Positions 23,011 to 36,490 are shown, counted from the first letter of the stretch. The stretch is DNA of 64,000 nt from Daucus carota subsp. sativus (GCF_001625215.2 NC_030388.2:23486558-23550557), one strand, 5' to 3'. Numbers and translations: made by a program. The notes: a model not told the origin generated them from the letters alone.

Positions 23011-24100
23011 GTTTATAATCCATTTTGAAAATTTTTATTATTCATAGACGTGTCTAACAGTACTATGATATGCTAGTAGGCTCCGTGTCCTTGACAGAGA
23101 GCCGTGGGATTTATATTTCAAGGGTCCAGATTAAAATTTCGTTTTTTTAAATATCCGTTATAATTTTCTGTGGATAAGAAAATTTCTTATCCGATTCGAT
23201 GGTAATGGAGCTGTGTTAGATAAAAGCTCCTCGAGAATCGGTTGTCAGGGAACAAAACCTAAGTATCTGTGAGTTTTGTTTTTTTCAAAGAATTGACGGG
23301 ACATGCCGAATTGCCGATTATAGTGCACGGGCTGGAATTTACATGGAACAATTTCTAAACTGATTAATTATCCGACATTTATTGGGAAATAATTTCTAAA
23401 TCGATTAATCGTGTGCTATCTATTTCGGAATATTGACTATATAACTAAAGATATTTATTTTCCAATAAAATTAATAAATTTATATTTATCTAATTAGGAT
23501 TTCTTTAAGTTTTATTTAATTTTATTTTATTTATATAACAATAACGTCTTTCCATGCTGGAAGTGGCCGTGATGCTTTGGAAGGAACCATACGAAAAAGA
23601 CCCGCAACATCATCCTAATTTAGAGTTAAAATATCCGAAATATCATAACTAAAAAAGATAGCCCTGCGTATCACCACAAGACGTGAAATTGTGTCTTGCA
23701 TTACTTGAAAATCTACCAAAACACAACATAATGTTGTGTTGGAAACTTTTATTGCATTTTCCCTATTTTTTTCTTTTTTAAAAATAATATTAGTAATCTA
23801 GGATGAAGTTGCGTTTTCCACTCAAAACACAACTTAAAATTGCGTTTTGAAACCAAAACAACACTTTAAGTAGCGTCCCAAAACACAAATTAAAATAGCG
23901 TTTTGCAACCATAACCTCACTTTAAGTAGTGTTTTTTAACTTTAGAAAAATGGGAATTTTTTTTACCCTAAAACGCTACACAATGTTGCGTTTTGTATAA
24001 ATACGACTTAAATTTGTTTTTTGATATGATATTTTGAGATCATTTTTATAGAATGTGATATTCTGGACATTATTTATTAAACTGAGATGATAAGGGCCAA
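23010..24100. other. AT-rich intergenic with repeated short motifs
   Basis: From about 23680 to 24000 the motif AAAACGC/GCGTTTT and ACACAAC variants recur many times in both orientations. There is no open frame I can support. Confidence 0.5.
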
Positions 24101-24104
24101 TATC

Positions 24105-24300
24105 TGTTACCAGATACCTTGAGACGACTTAATAGGTTAGTCATTCTTGAACTTTTTCCCACTAATGTATTTGGTATGATCCCAACTTCTGTTTTCAATC
24201 TCTCGTCACTAGAAGTCTATAATTTGACCAATAATCAACTTGATGGAAGTATACAATCAGAGTTTGGATTAGCGTATTCAAATCTACACAAAAGTTGTCC
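24105..24300 (+). pseudogene. LRR relic
   Basis: About 195 bases correspond to LRRs 3-5 of the cluster genes (CCAGATACCTTGAGACGACT, then LVILELFPTNVFGMIP-TSVFNLSSLE on translation). It is isolated and closest in wording to gene E (RLNRLVILELF, VYNL). It has no N-terminus or kinase. Confidence 0.8.
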
Positions 24301-24820
24301 GATAACTTCGTATGTATCGACACTTAGTCCACTAATCCGGCTTACAAATGACTAATACTAAAATTGATCTTTGTACCCTTGCTTAATGAACAGCTTGATC
24401 TGTTCATTCTGGTTGTGTCAATAAATTGATTACGAATAATAAGTACAAGTTGTTGTTGCTTCTGTAAATTGATTACGAATAATCAGTACAATTATATTGG
24501 GATCTTCTAGTTCTCGAATCTAAATTGACAAACAATTTTCGACAACAGAAATGTCTTGAACTTTTGAACTTTATTATTCACTGAAATTTAAACATATTAA
24601 TGAACTTTTTTCGGTGAACGAGTGTTCATCTCAGTTAGCTGAATTATTTGTATCTGTTCATACTGGATCTCCAACCTGTTGATTCATATATAATATTTTT
24701 ATTTCCTGTCATTTATTGTGTTGAATTATAACTAATACATTTCCAATCACATTATGCTTTACAAATATTTAAATTAGACTCTTCATCTTCACTAATTATA
24801 ATATTCAAATACATATGTTT

Positions 24821-25097
24821 AGGGTCATGTTCCACTTAAAACCATTAGTCATAGAACCCTTAGAACCATTAGCTTATTTCTAGTATTAGTTAGGGTTCTG
24901 CAGTAGAACTACACATGAAAAGAATATATTATTTATGTATTATATTTTGAAATTACTTTTGATTACACAACGATGCAAAAAAAAAAAAGATTTAGATTTA
25001 TATCCTGAAAATCTGTGTAAAAAATATGATTCTGCAACAAAACTTTAGTATTTCTATAATTCTATTTTAAGTATTGGTTCTCTTTTGAACGCGACCC
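24821..25097. mobile_element. Mutator-like MITE
   Basis: The start AGGGTCATGTTCCACTTAAA and end GTTCTCTTTTGAACGCGACC are imperfect inverted repeats. They are flanked by a near-match 9-bp duplication (CATATGTTT and CATATATTT). The body, including the motif TTATTTCTAGTATTAGTTAG, matches the element in gene D intron 1 (41478-41766). Confidence 0.65.
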
Positions 25098-26500
25098 CAT
25101 ATATTTATGTACATATGGGTTCTCAAAATTTAAATTTAAAATTATATATGTTAATTCGATGAATCTGAATATTTTATAGTTAGCAATTCATATAAAACCT
25201 ATATTAAAGATAGCACAAATAAAAGAAAAAGAAAATATATGAAAAGAAAACGGAACAGAAAAGGTAAACAAGAGGGAAAGGTTGGGCGAGAGACGCTACT
25301 TCTCTGCAGCGGTTACGGAAAAGGGAGCACCATCCTTCTCCAAAAAATATACCCATTAGATCGTGCTCTTCTCTCCCACCATCTGATCGTACTTCAATGT
25401 ACGAGTAGTTTTTGAAACTTATAGATACAGGTAATGACTTTCCGTCTGAGTGAAAATCATTTACATTACAGTTTCATAAACAAATTAAATATCCATTGCT
25501 ATTACCACTGCATTTTCTTGTCTGCCTGATACACATGGTGTGAGGAACGTGGCATGTTACATACTCTTCGGTTTCAGTGCAATTCTTGTGGGTGGTTTTG
25601 TTAAAAAAATTTGGAGCAACTACGTTAACAAGTGCGTATTAATGGATCATCACGGATGTTGGTTCGTCGAAAAATTTGACAAGGTTTCACGCGGTTTCTA
25701 CGTGATTTTGGCATGACAACCGTATTCTTGTGGTGGGCGTATCTAAATTCGTGTCAACATAGTCTACAGTAATATTACATGGGTTTGGGTGAAGGAAAAA
25801 AGTATGCTCCATTGGATTGGTGCCGTTTAGTGTACTGGTTATTATTACTTTGGCCGTGTATGGATTACACATATCATTGTCACCCATCATCAACAAACGG
25901 GAATTGTTTAGGTAAATCCCATGTGAAGAAGGCCATCGGCAAGGTATATTAATATTATATCACACACTCTATTATTTATTGTGCACTAAGCCGGGGTCTT
26001 CACAGAAGAAACAGCCTCTCTGCTTTAAGGGCAGGGGCAATGCTGCGTACATCTTACTCTCTTTGGACGCTGCTCTAAGCTATACTGAGTATGTTTGGTT
26101 TGGATTAGGTGGGTGGAAGACATTACATCTAAACAAAAAATTATGTATTTCCGTACCGTAGTCTATGGGCTTAGCATTTTTTAATTTTATTTATTTGATT
26201 TTAATTTTTTTATTGCATCAATTCATTTTATTTCATTTTTAGATAGGAGTTTTTCCCAAATTATTTGTAAGTAATAAAATTTATACGTTGTACTGTCTTC
26301 TTTTAACAAAAACTAAAAATTTGATTAAAATAAATTAAAATATAAAATTATTTTGATAAAATTCCACCGGTCCGCCGGCTGAAACCCGACTTAAGACCAA
26401 ATCGACCGTCCGGTCACACGGACCAGCCAGGAGCCATGATTCTATAGACCGGACTGTGGCCAACCCGGCACGGACCGCCCAAATGGCCAGGTCTCCTCCC
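25098..26500. other. Intergenic, no gene seen
   Basis: No supported frame. A GC-richer patch at about 26365-26505 with repeated CCGG/CGGTCC words stands out from the AT-rich background. From about 26515 the promoter sequence shared with genes B and D begins (CCATCCAAGACAAATTTGTT). Confidence 0.5.
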
Positions 26501-26842
26501 AGTAGACTTATTGTCAGTCTCCATCCAAGACAAATTTGTTTACCGCTAAATTGAATGTATTATAGCTTACAATATTACATTGCAGGCGACAATAAATTGG
26601 TAGGTCTCACATGCCCTCTTTCTTTCCTTCTTTTTTGTTTTTTTTTTGAAAAGTCTCACATTCCCTCTAGTGCAAGGAAATTTCCAGATGGCTACCATTT
26701 TCATGGACCTGGTGACTTGAGGATGTGCATTCACATTAATCCGCAGCATCCACTAACACTCGTTATTAGTATAGCAGACACAGGTGTAAGGTTAGAGAGG
26801 AAACAAAAAGGAAAAGGGAGAGAGTAAAACCTCGGAATTAAG

Positions 26843-29800
26843 ATGAGTGCAGGAGTTTACAAATTCTGGAATTGTATACTATCTTTGTCCCTCATCTGCC
26901 TGACTCAAATCATCCCAACTTCTACTGCTACCGTACAGGGAAACGAAACAGATCAACTCGCATTGTTGGCCTTCAAAGAAAAAATCATACATGATCCTCA
27001 AGGAGCTTTTAGCTCATGGAATATGACTCTCAACTTCTGCAGCTGGGCAGGCATCACATGCAGCGAACAGCACAAAAGAGTCACCAGCATAAACCTTGCA
27101 TCTAAAGGTTTTGTGGGCTCTTTGCCACGTGATATAGGAAACATGAGTTTCCTGACTGAAATTGTTCTTACCAACAACAGTCTTCAAGGCACAATTCCTC
27201 AAGAAGTAGACCGTCTTTTCAGGCTTCAAGTTCTAAGCTTAGGACAAAATGCTTTGGAAGGGAAAATACCAGATACCTTGGGACGAGTTGACAGGTTAGT
27301 CATTCTCGAACTTTTTTCCAATAACCTATCTGGTATGATCCCGAATTCTGTTTTCAATCTCTCATCACTGAATGTCTTTAATTTGGCCAATAATGAACTT
27401 CAAGGAAGTATACCAACTGACTTTGGATTGACCCATCACAATCTAGAAAAGATTCAGTTATCTGATAACAGATTAAGTGGAACCATCCCCATCTCACTTT
27501 CTAATGCTTCAAAACTTCAAGTTATTGACTTGCAGTTCAACAGTTTTATCGGTCCCATACCTGCAGATTTTGGATGGTTACTGTTTCTTCAGAAATTAGT
27601 TCTGACAAATAATAACCTAGGATTTGGGGGAAAGGGTGACTTGAGTTTCCTCGAATCGTTGATCAATTGTAGCAGCTTAGAGATACTGAATGTAGGGGCC
27701 AATAATTTACATGGATCATTACCCCCTCGTACAGCTAATCTATCAACTGAGCTCACAATGATAAGCTTAGCAGATAATTGGATCTCCGGAAGCATCCCTC
27801 CCGGAATATCTAAATTTATCAACTTGATCTTCATATCTTTACAAGGGAACAACTTCACGGGCATTATTCCCCCTGAAATCACCAAACTTGGAAAGTTGCA
27901 ACGTGTTATTCTTTCTAACAACAGATTTTCGGGGAACATTCCGACCTCCATAGGGAACCTATCTATGTTGGACGAGATACGTTTAGAAAATAATGATTTG
28001 AACGGAACCATTCCTCCTAGTTTTGGAAATTGTCCAATGTTGGTCCTCTTGGATTTGTCTCAAAATAACCTCAGTGGGACTATACCCAACGAATTTTTTC
28101 ATGTTTCTCCTTTTTCAGTCAAATTAAATCTTTCCCGAAACCATTTGGTTGGATCTCTATCACCAGGTATTGGTACTTTAAAAACCTTAATCGAATTGGA
28201 TATCTCAGAAAATGAGTTTTCTGGTTTGATTTCCGCACAGCTGGGTGCCTGCATTGCCCTCAATTCACTATACATTCAAGGCAACTTCTTCCAGGGTTAC
28301 ATCCCCCAGTCAATGAGAAATTTAAGAAGTTTGCAAAATATTGATCTTTCTCGTAATAACTTATCTGGGAAAATCCCGGATTTCTTTGCAACCCTATCCT
28401 TAATATATTTGAATCTGAGTTGGAATAATCTTGAAGGTGAGGTACCTACAAAGGGAGTATTCGCCAATGCCATTGAATTCTCAATAGCAGGTAACACAGG
28501 GCTTTGTGGAGGCATACCTGGACTACAGCTACCAAGATGCAGTAGTGATAGATCAAATAAACACAAAGTGTCTTCAGATCAGCTTTTCTTCTTAATAGGT
28601 TATATACTAGGGCTTCTTACTTTCTGCTGGATAATAAAATCTTCAGATCAGTTTCTCTTCTCAAGAGTTCATATATGGAGGCTTCTTGCTTTCAGCTGGA
28701 TAAAAAGGAAAATAAAAATGTCTCGCCCAACTAGGCAGGTACTATCACCATTCATCAGAGTGCCATACCAACAACTGCATCAAGCAACTAATGGGTTCTC
28801 ACCAACCAACTTGGTCAGCAAGGATTGTTTTGGGTCAGTGTACAAAGGAGAGATTGGTTCAGAATACCAAGAAAAATCTCTGGCAATCAAAGTATTTAAC
28901 GAAGAATCATCCAAAGCTTTCAACACTGAGTGCAAAGTCCTGCTATATATGATCCAAAGAAACATTGTTACTATTAGAAGTACATGCTTGAGTACCGTAA
29001 AAAACCGTGAATTTAGAGCTATTGTTTACAATTTAAAGGAGCATGGGAGGTTAGAGAGTTGGCTGCATCCAACAAATATGACATTCAGTGATGCACACAA
29101 TGTACCTCGGACACTAAACCTTGGTACCAAAATAAACATCGCGATTGATGTGGCTACTGCACTTGATTATCTTCATTATCAACATTATCATCCCATGGTA
29201 CATTGTAATCTAAAACCAAGCAATATATGGCTAGATACAAACATGAGCGCTCATTTGTCAAATTTTGGACTGGCAAAGCTTATTACTGAAATCGACAGTA
29301 CAACGCACAGCAGTTTAGTTGCAGTAGCAGGAACCTGTGGATATATGCCTCCAGGTATAAAACCATTTACCACACTTCATACATGAAATCTTTATTATTT
29401 GTTGTCAATTCCACACTAGAACATGTAAGACTTGGACCGAACGACCCCCCAAGTTAAGATTAAATAAGTTAATGTGTTAATGCGTTTAGAATAGAACCTA
29501 ACAACTAACTTATACTGGGACCTAAAGTCCTCTTAGGCACTTGTACTACAACATGCAATTAGTTATAGCTATCTATTAATGATAATTTTCTAAATCACTA
29601 TATTACCACAAATATGGCAACAGTTTCCTCAATTCTTTTCCACACATCTATTTTCACGATAACATATCTAACTGACTCTACCATTTTCAAAAACTGTTAG
29701 AATTGGTCATACAGGTATATTTAACAAGTGTAAATTAGTTTAATGGAGCAGATAATAGAGCATTATTGCAATATGATTTGATACAGATAGAACTAAATGG

Positions 29801-32800
29801 AAATAGTACTATATATAATTAGTGAACTTGAGAATCTACTTCTCTTGTGATCTATTCAAATACTTGCTAATAGATTCTAACTCTGATCGCTGTCATATTT
29901 TATGGACAAGAGTATTATCGGGGCAGCAGGGTGTCAACTAAGGGGGATGTCTACAGCTACGGAATAATATTGCTGGAGATGCTGACGGGAAAGAAGGCCA
30001 CTGACTTAATGTTTGATGAAGGCTTCAAGCTTCAGAATTTTGTTTCCAACGCCTTGCCCTACAGCGTAAGGAATATTATTGATCCAGTTAATTTACATGA
30101 ACTAGATACAGGTAATGCAGCTGAAACAGAGATCTGCCTGAGCATGCTTTTTGACATTGGTGTGAAATGTGCCATGGAGGTGCCACAGTTTCGGCCGTGT
30201 ATTGATGATACCTTAAGCATGCTGGAAAAGGTTAGGAGCAAGTACATGGATCCAAAATTAGTCACACTGTCATACATGGATCTCCGTCAAGCAACTAATG
30301 GATTCTCCTCAACCAACTTAGTTGGAGCAGGTGCTTTTGGCTCTGTTTATAAAGGAAGATTCATCTCAGGGAAAAGTGGAATAGAAAACGGAACAGAGAC
30401 AGCTGTGGCAATCAAAGTATTTAACCTTGAGCGTAGAGGTGCAGTGAGAAGCTTCAACACCGAGTATCGAATCTTAAGAGACATTCAGCACCCAAACCTT
30501 GTAAAGATGATAACTGCATGCACAAGTGTAGATCAGGAGGGTCATGATTTTCGAGCTATTCTTTACGAGTTCATGGATTGTGGGAGTTTAGATATGTCTC
30601 TGTGTCCAACAAACAAAAAATTTTGTGATGGACCCATCAAACCTCATATACTTAGCCTTCAGACCAGAATAAATATAGCAACTGATGTGGCCTCTGCACT
30701 CAATTATCTCCATCAACAAATATGTTGCATAGTTCATTGTGATTTAAAACCAGGCAACATCTTACTAGACAAAAATCGAGTTGCATGTATTGCAGATTTT
30801 GGATTGGCTACTTCTCTTCCTGAATCCCCAAACTTCAACCAAGGCAGTAGCTCAACTGGAATTCGAGGAACCCCCGGATATATAGCTCCAGGTAAAGTTA
30901 CTATATAACTGCATTGATATATGAAATCATCTGGGGCTTAATGTAAGAATTGACTCATTCTAGTTTAGCAAACAATGCTCTAAGCAGGCGTACTAAATTA
31001 TCTTTTAATAAGAAGAAAATAGAATAACAGAGAGCCAGAAAAAAAAAATGAGCCACAAAAGAAAGAAAACTGTATTAACTATTACGCTAGACGTACATGA
31101 TTAAAGCTTCTTTATATCATCCCTCTTGTGAACACCTCTTAGAAAATGGCTAAGAGTATCTATTGCACCTTATATGAAGGGAATGCTATATTAATTCTTG
31201 GATGAATTCATAACTGCATTAGTTATAAATATCTTCATCATCACGACCACTCCTTTCTTCAGTTCCAGGATTCTCTCTTCAGCTAATTTGTCCTTAAATT
31301 AACAATTCACATCTCATTCATATACTCTTCAACTGATGCTGTAAATCTAGATGCCATCAAGTAAAATGATTTTATTTAATAATATCTCAACAATCAGTAA
31401 GTAGTCCGCACTTAACTTTTGAGAATGTTTCTGCTTATCTCTAGCTATCTAAATTAAAGACCAAGCTGAAAAACCTTGCTGTGGCATCCTCATAAAGCTT
31501 AAGGATGTATAGAAATGCAGTAGCCAAACCAGTGGAGGGGCCAAGGAGGCTGAAGCTGAGGCTGAAGCTGAGGCTGACCTTCGGATTTGGTGTTACAATT
31601 TTCTTTTAGCCCCTACTGACCTTGAGAAGTTCTTTAACAAATTGTTAGAGAATATAAACTTATGAACATTAAAATTAAAATATTTTATACATGGGTCCTT
31701 CACAAAATTGGTTCTGCCACTGTGGAGAAGCAAGGTCCGGAGTTGCTCATTGCAGTTGTAAGTTACTAGCTAGAAACACGATTTCGAGTGGAAAAATGAA
31801 AAAGAGATCAGGAATTTAATGTATTCCACAACTCAGAATGGCGCTGGCCTCGTTAATTTTTATTTTTTAAAGTTGCAATTATCTGCCTACATTTGGCAGC
31901 AAAAGTGCTTTCGCAATCTTCTGTTCAAACTAGCCTAATACAAACACTCATTAATTCACCAAGAGTGCTCGTGTTGGACACTCAACACTAAGGCATGAGC
32001 ACGGACCCTTAGACACTATAGCTTGGGCAAAAAATTTCAAAAAATTGATGAGTTTAAGACTTGGCCATGAATCTAGGATGGACAGTAGTTCCATCTGAAT
32101 CAAGGTAACAGAAGAATAAACACAAGTACCCTCCTCATACTATTTTTGTAGTGATACATTTCCTAGAAGTTGAAAATCATTACGATCAGCTTTTGCCTAC
32201 TTATTGATCGTATGTACGTGGATATATGAAACTAGAGCAACAAATTGATAGAACTTGAGTAATTAATTATATATAAAACTATTGTTATCTTTAATTATTA
32301 ATGAGAGATGAATCTATGAATTGATTTCTTGGATAAATTTTATAATTAAATTGTGACTACACCGATTCTCTGTAAAGATAGGTAAATATCATCCTCCTGT
32401 ACCCTTCTCCCTGGCCTATCCTACATCACCGACTCTCCTGAACCCTAAGGTAGTGTTAAGAGAAAACCTTTGCTACTGTCAATGATTCTCATTTCTCACT
32501 CATCTTGAAGAACTAGACATATACATACACTAGTTAAGGAATGTCCATCTAAATAGCTACATATTATTGGGGATATGTTCTGATAGTTTTCTTTGAGATA
32601 GGTTGCTAATTGATAGGAATTCCTTTATTCAACCAGGTAATCCTGGCTAATTGGTATTATGGTTGCTTTCCTGATTTGAAAATCTGAGAAGAATTGTTCT
32701 TTGTTCAGTACAAGTTTTGTATTAAGAGTATTGTTCTAATTAAATTTAATAAAAGAAAAAGCTCATAGTAAAGCTTTTCATACATACATAGCACATGCAA

Positions 32801-33354
32801 TCCCAAATTCATGCTACGAAATTTATATTATCCTAGACTTGAGTAAAATAATCATAAATTTAAATCAGATGGTTGCATACACATATTTGAGAATCATTTG
32901 CATGACTGAAGGAGAGATTAATAGATTGTACTCTATCTTGGGCCTCTTGGCTAAAATTTGAATATTTATTTTCTTTGTAATAGAGTATGGTATAGGATGC
33001 CAGATGACAACCAAGGGAGACACATACAGCTTTGGGATCCTATTACTGGAGATGCTGACAGGTAAAAAGCCTACTCATCATATGTTCCGGGATGGTCTTA
33101 ACCTTCACAGCTTTGTCTCGCTGGCATTGCCTAACGATGTGATCAACATTAGTGACCCACTCATGAAGCTAACGACATCTGCAAGTATAGGAGATGACAA
33201 ACGAGTAGAGTATTGCCTGACTAAATTGTACATAATTGGTTTGGCGTGCTCCAAGACATCACCAAAGGATCGACCAGACATGCGTAAATTATTAAGGGAG
33301 CTGGAATCCATTAAGAACAGCTTTGGGATCCTATTACGGAGATACGAACTTTAG
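26843..33354 (+). CDS. Gene C: LRR receptor with tandem pseudokinase and kinase, 1,287 aa
   Basis: Exons 26843-29354, 29911-30891 and 32984-33354 join in frame (3,864 nt). Parts in order: signal peptide (1-29), LRRNT (NETDQLALLAF, about 33-75), about 19 LRRs to residue 555, transmembrane helix about 579-597, ATNGFS juxtamembrane motif, kinase 1 (about 650-950), kinase 2 (about 970-1285). Kinase 1 has a broken glycine loop (KDCFGSVYKG), keeps Lys683, but has HCN at 787-789 and NFG at 807-809, so it is probably inactive. Kinase 2 has GAGAFGSVYKG, Lys1006, HCD at 1113-1115 and DFG at 1133-1135, a non-RD active type. Exon 2 runs from the kinase 1 C-lobe into kinase 2 without an intron, because the two introns and the linker exon of genes D-F are deleted. 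A 69-bp duplication enlarges the transmembrane region. The ectodomain suggests peptide or microbial ligand sensing at the plasma membrane, as in LRR-XII receptors (EFR, FLS2, Xa21). Ligand unknown. Confidence 0.88.
28571..28708 (+). repeat. 69-bp in-frame tandem duplication in the transmembrane region of gene C
   Basis: Two units both begin TCTTCAGATCAG (28571 and 28640) and end CTGGATAA(T/A)AA. The first encodes the helix DQLFFLIGYILGLLTFCW. The second encodes the more polar DQFLFSRVHIWRLLAFSW. Genes B, D, E and F have a single unit. Confidence 0.85.
30892..32983 (+). other. Last intron of gene C
   Basis: A 2.1-kb phase-1 intron at the E-Y codon of kinase 2. It shares stretches with the matching introns of B (for example the CTACCCTTCTCCCT area near 32400). 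It holds a short 12-bp repeat, GAGGCTGAAGCT, at about 31545-31577. No ORF is seen. Confidence 0.7.
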
Positions 33355-33359
33355 TCCCT

Positions 33360-33880
33360 CATTGATGATTACTGTTCTATGCTTTCATAAGAAAACTAAT
33401 CGTCTTTTTTTCACCAAGATATCTTGTTTCTATTGTATTTTATTGCTAATGTATATGTTTGCGGAGATATTTCTGTCATGATGATAAATAATGATGATAT
33501 AATAATGTATCAGCAAGCAACTCCGGGTCTAAAATCTGATGTTATTACTAAACAGTTAAGTACAATTAGAGGCTTGGTATATGTTGATCCTAGAAAAGAT
33601 CCGAATTCATATAATCTCCATAAAAATCGCAACAAATATATAGAGTAGAAAGCCATTTTACCTGCAATGTTAAGCTTTGGAGCAACTCCTTTACTTTTGG
33701 AGAACAATTTATCAACTTCCGATACATCGTCTGCAAGTAGTTAATTAAAATAAGTTCACGTAAATTTTACAACAAATTAAACTCTTTTGAGCATTTTTAC
33801 CAAACAGGTAGAGTGTTCATACCTTCGACAGCGCAAGTTTCCTTCCATATTTTGTACCCCTGAGACTCTGGTCTAAAAGT
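33360..33880. repeat. Conserved block downstream of gene C
   Basis: Diverged copy of 22380-23010. On the minus strand a segment at about 33745-33660 reads between TACTTGCAG and GTAAAATGG without a stop in one frame, unlike the copies after B and D. It may be a decayed antisense exon. Confidence 0.5.
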
Positions 33881-34529
33881 CTGTCCCTTCCGTAGCTCGT
33901 CGAACAGATTAAATATCCGATTAATCATCAAATAATCCGATTAATTTCTGATCAATTCAATTAATCTCTGATTAATCCTGGTTACTTCATCAATTAAGTC
34001 CGATTCCCGCTTTTTACGACACTGGCCCTGACAAAAAGTCTAAGTAGTGTATGATCCATTTTCAAATTTATAATATAATACAAATTTACACGTATCCTAC
34101 AAGTTATAGTTATAATATCTTATTTGTAAATTTAATAATATCTATTTTTATTAAATTGCGGTGATTAATTAATATTATTCGTTTTAATAAGTTATGAATT
34201 TTAACTTTATTTATAATATAGGTTTCAATTTTTTAAATTTGATTTGTTTTGGGACGGATCAGACCAAACCGGAATTCAGGTCTGTCTATAATTTCGGTCC
34301 GGTTCAATCCAGATAAAAAAATGAAATTCCGAAAAGATATTCGATATATTTGTAAAATCAAAGTTTAAAAATAAAAACAAGTCACTTAAGTACTAGAATT
34401 TTCTCAAATTCTGGTTTATAAATAAAAATTAGACAAATAAATTTTTTATATAAACGATCCAATAAGTTACTCTCAATTTATAAATTCAAAAATGAGACTT
34501 TTAAACCCAACCAAACACCGCTTAATTGT

Positions 34530-34660
34530 TTCTTTTATCAAAACAGTTTTGGAAAATTTTGGCTTTCTAATTAATGCGTTAATGCTTCTCTTCTCTACCT
34601 TCGTTGACTCTCGGTCCACCACTGAACACATTGTTAGTGTTGTACACGAGTACATCTGTT
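34530..34660 (+). promoter_or_regulatory. Relic of an E/F-type promoter, left half
   Basis: The bases match the region upstream of genes E and F, including CATTGTTAGTGTTGTACA and a TTGACTCTCGGTCCACCACT block that contains a W-box core. It is cut by the hAT element starting at 34661. The rest of such a promoter appears at about 37850-37947, before an N-terminal gene fragment. Confidence 0.65.
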
Positions 34661-35412
34661 TAGAGGTGAGCCAAAAAAACCCGAAAAACCGAAACCGAGC
34701 CGAAAAACCGAAAAATCACACCGAAAAAAATCAAAATCGACAAAAACCGAAAAAAACCGTAGCTCAACTGAACCGACGGTTACGGTTTTACACCTAAAAC
34801 CGAACCGAAAAACCGAACCGCTTATATAGTATTATATAATTTGTTATATATTATATATTATATATAAAAAAAATTATTACTTTAGTATTATTGGTATATT
34901 ATTATCTGCTAAACAAGGAACTATCCAACTCAACTATAGTTACAAGTCACCGAGTTACAGTAGTTTGTTATATTAAATAGAGAGAGAGCAGTAGAGTAGT
35001 AACTAAGTCTTGTATAAATAAAAAACACTGGTCTGATTCATACTTTACATTTCTGGATCATCTTTTACATACCGTAACGGTGCTCATCTACTTCATTTCG
35101 ATTATATTAATAAGTATTTATATTTTAAATATTTTCTTTCTTATTTATTTTGGTAAAATACGTACTAATGAATAATATTTAATAGTGATTATACCTTATT
35201 TTTTATTAAATTTTTTTTAAGATGATTATTAAATTTGTATAATATTTTTTATTATAAAAAAACCGTAACCAAACCGACGGTTAACCGAACCGAAAAAACC
35301 GTTTGAAACGGTTCGGTAACGGTTTTAAGGTAGAAACCGAACCGAACCGACATGTACGGTTCGTAACGGTTTTAGCTAAAAATCGAGCCGAACCGACCCG
35401 TGTACACCCCTA
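34661..35412. mobile_element. Non-autonomous hAT element
   Basis: The ends TAGAGGTG and CACCCCTA are flanked by a perfect 8-bp duplication, CATCTGTT, at 34653-34660 and 35413-35420. Subterminal clusters of ACCGAA/CGGTTCGG motifs sit at both ends and an AT-rich centre. There is no transposase. Confidence 0.85.
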
Positions 35413-35420
35413 CATCTGTT

Positions 35421-36110
35421 AATCTCTTAGCTTTTTATTTTGTTTGATTAAAATTATGATTTATTATGTAATAAATGTTCAGTTTAAAATATATATTTGA
35501 ATAATTTTATATTATAAATAATTTATGATATAAATGACTGATTTTAGTGTAAAGATTAGTTTTCATTAAGAATATAAAATTAAAATAAACCAATCAAAAA
35601 AGTACATCATACTAACTTTTGACCTTGAAATCAGTTTCCGACTTATTTACAACTAGTCGAGAAGACGCGCGTTGCGGCGACCTATAAAAATTATATTAAT
35701 GATGTAATATTAATAGTGGTAGAATAAAATAATTTTGTGGTTGTCTATAAAATTTATATTAATGTTTCAAGGTTAATATTTGTAGGATAAAATAAATTTT
35801 ATATTATAATAATCTTGATGTGATACCAATACTAATATATAAAATTGCAAAATTGGAATATAATTCATGGTGAAAAAATGAAAATAAATTTATACACATA
35901 TTAACAATTTAATGCACGAATCTTAATTTTTTTGGATAATTGATTGTGCACAAAAACATCTAATCTAAATCCGTGAGATAGCGGTCTATAACTACCCTTA
36001 CTTGTAACAATCTTTATTTTTTAATACTGTATAAACAGCCTTCACTTAAAAGTTGCTTGAACGGAGCAAACAGATTATGCCTGAATAATTTTTTCCTCTA
36101 TACAAAGTAA
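35421..36110. other. AT-rich intergenic, boundaries of old insertions likely
   Basis: No gene. ACTAG followed by a GC-rich imperfect hairpin at about 35652-35680 could be a Helitron 3' end on the minus strand, but I cannot find the other end. Confidence 0.4.
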
Positions 36111-36116
36111 ATCATA

Positions 36117-36403
36117 TCATATACTTATATATAATAAACATAAAGAAGATAATTTGGTCGCTTGGTTTTATGGTCCAAAAGCTTATCATCCGTTGGATCG
36201 TATATTAAACAAATAATCACCGTTAGATTAGAACAAAATTAACTTCTGTTCTATAAGGCAACTGATAGTTATTTGCATGTTTATGATTCCTTTTCTGAAT
36301 CCAAAACAAATTCTGTCTCTCATGTGTTTATGATTTTTTCATGTAAAATAAATATTTTCTAACAGTTTTATTTGTAGAATCATATAAATTGCACTATCTG
36401 TTT

Positions 36404-36490
<87 letters not shown>

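Noticed and set aside
27589-28011. 140-codon frame on the minus strand of gene C
   Set aside because: It is a shadow of the LRR coding sequence; similar shadows occur at the same place in A, B and D and have no recognisable domain.
34492-34797. 101-codon frame on the + strand
   Set aside because: It runs across a hAT insertion boundary and its second half is low-complexity ACCGAA repeat.
35652-35690. Minus-strand Helitron 3' end
   Set aside because: ACTAG is followed by a poor GC hairpin and no matching 5' end was found.
36407-36488. CRISPR or structured array
   Set aside because: It is a simple TA dinucleotide run; no CRISPR is expected in a plant nuclear genome.
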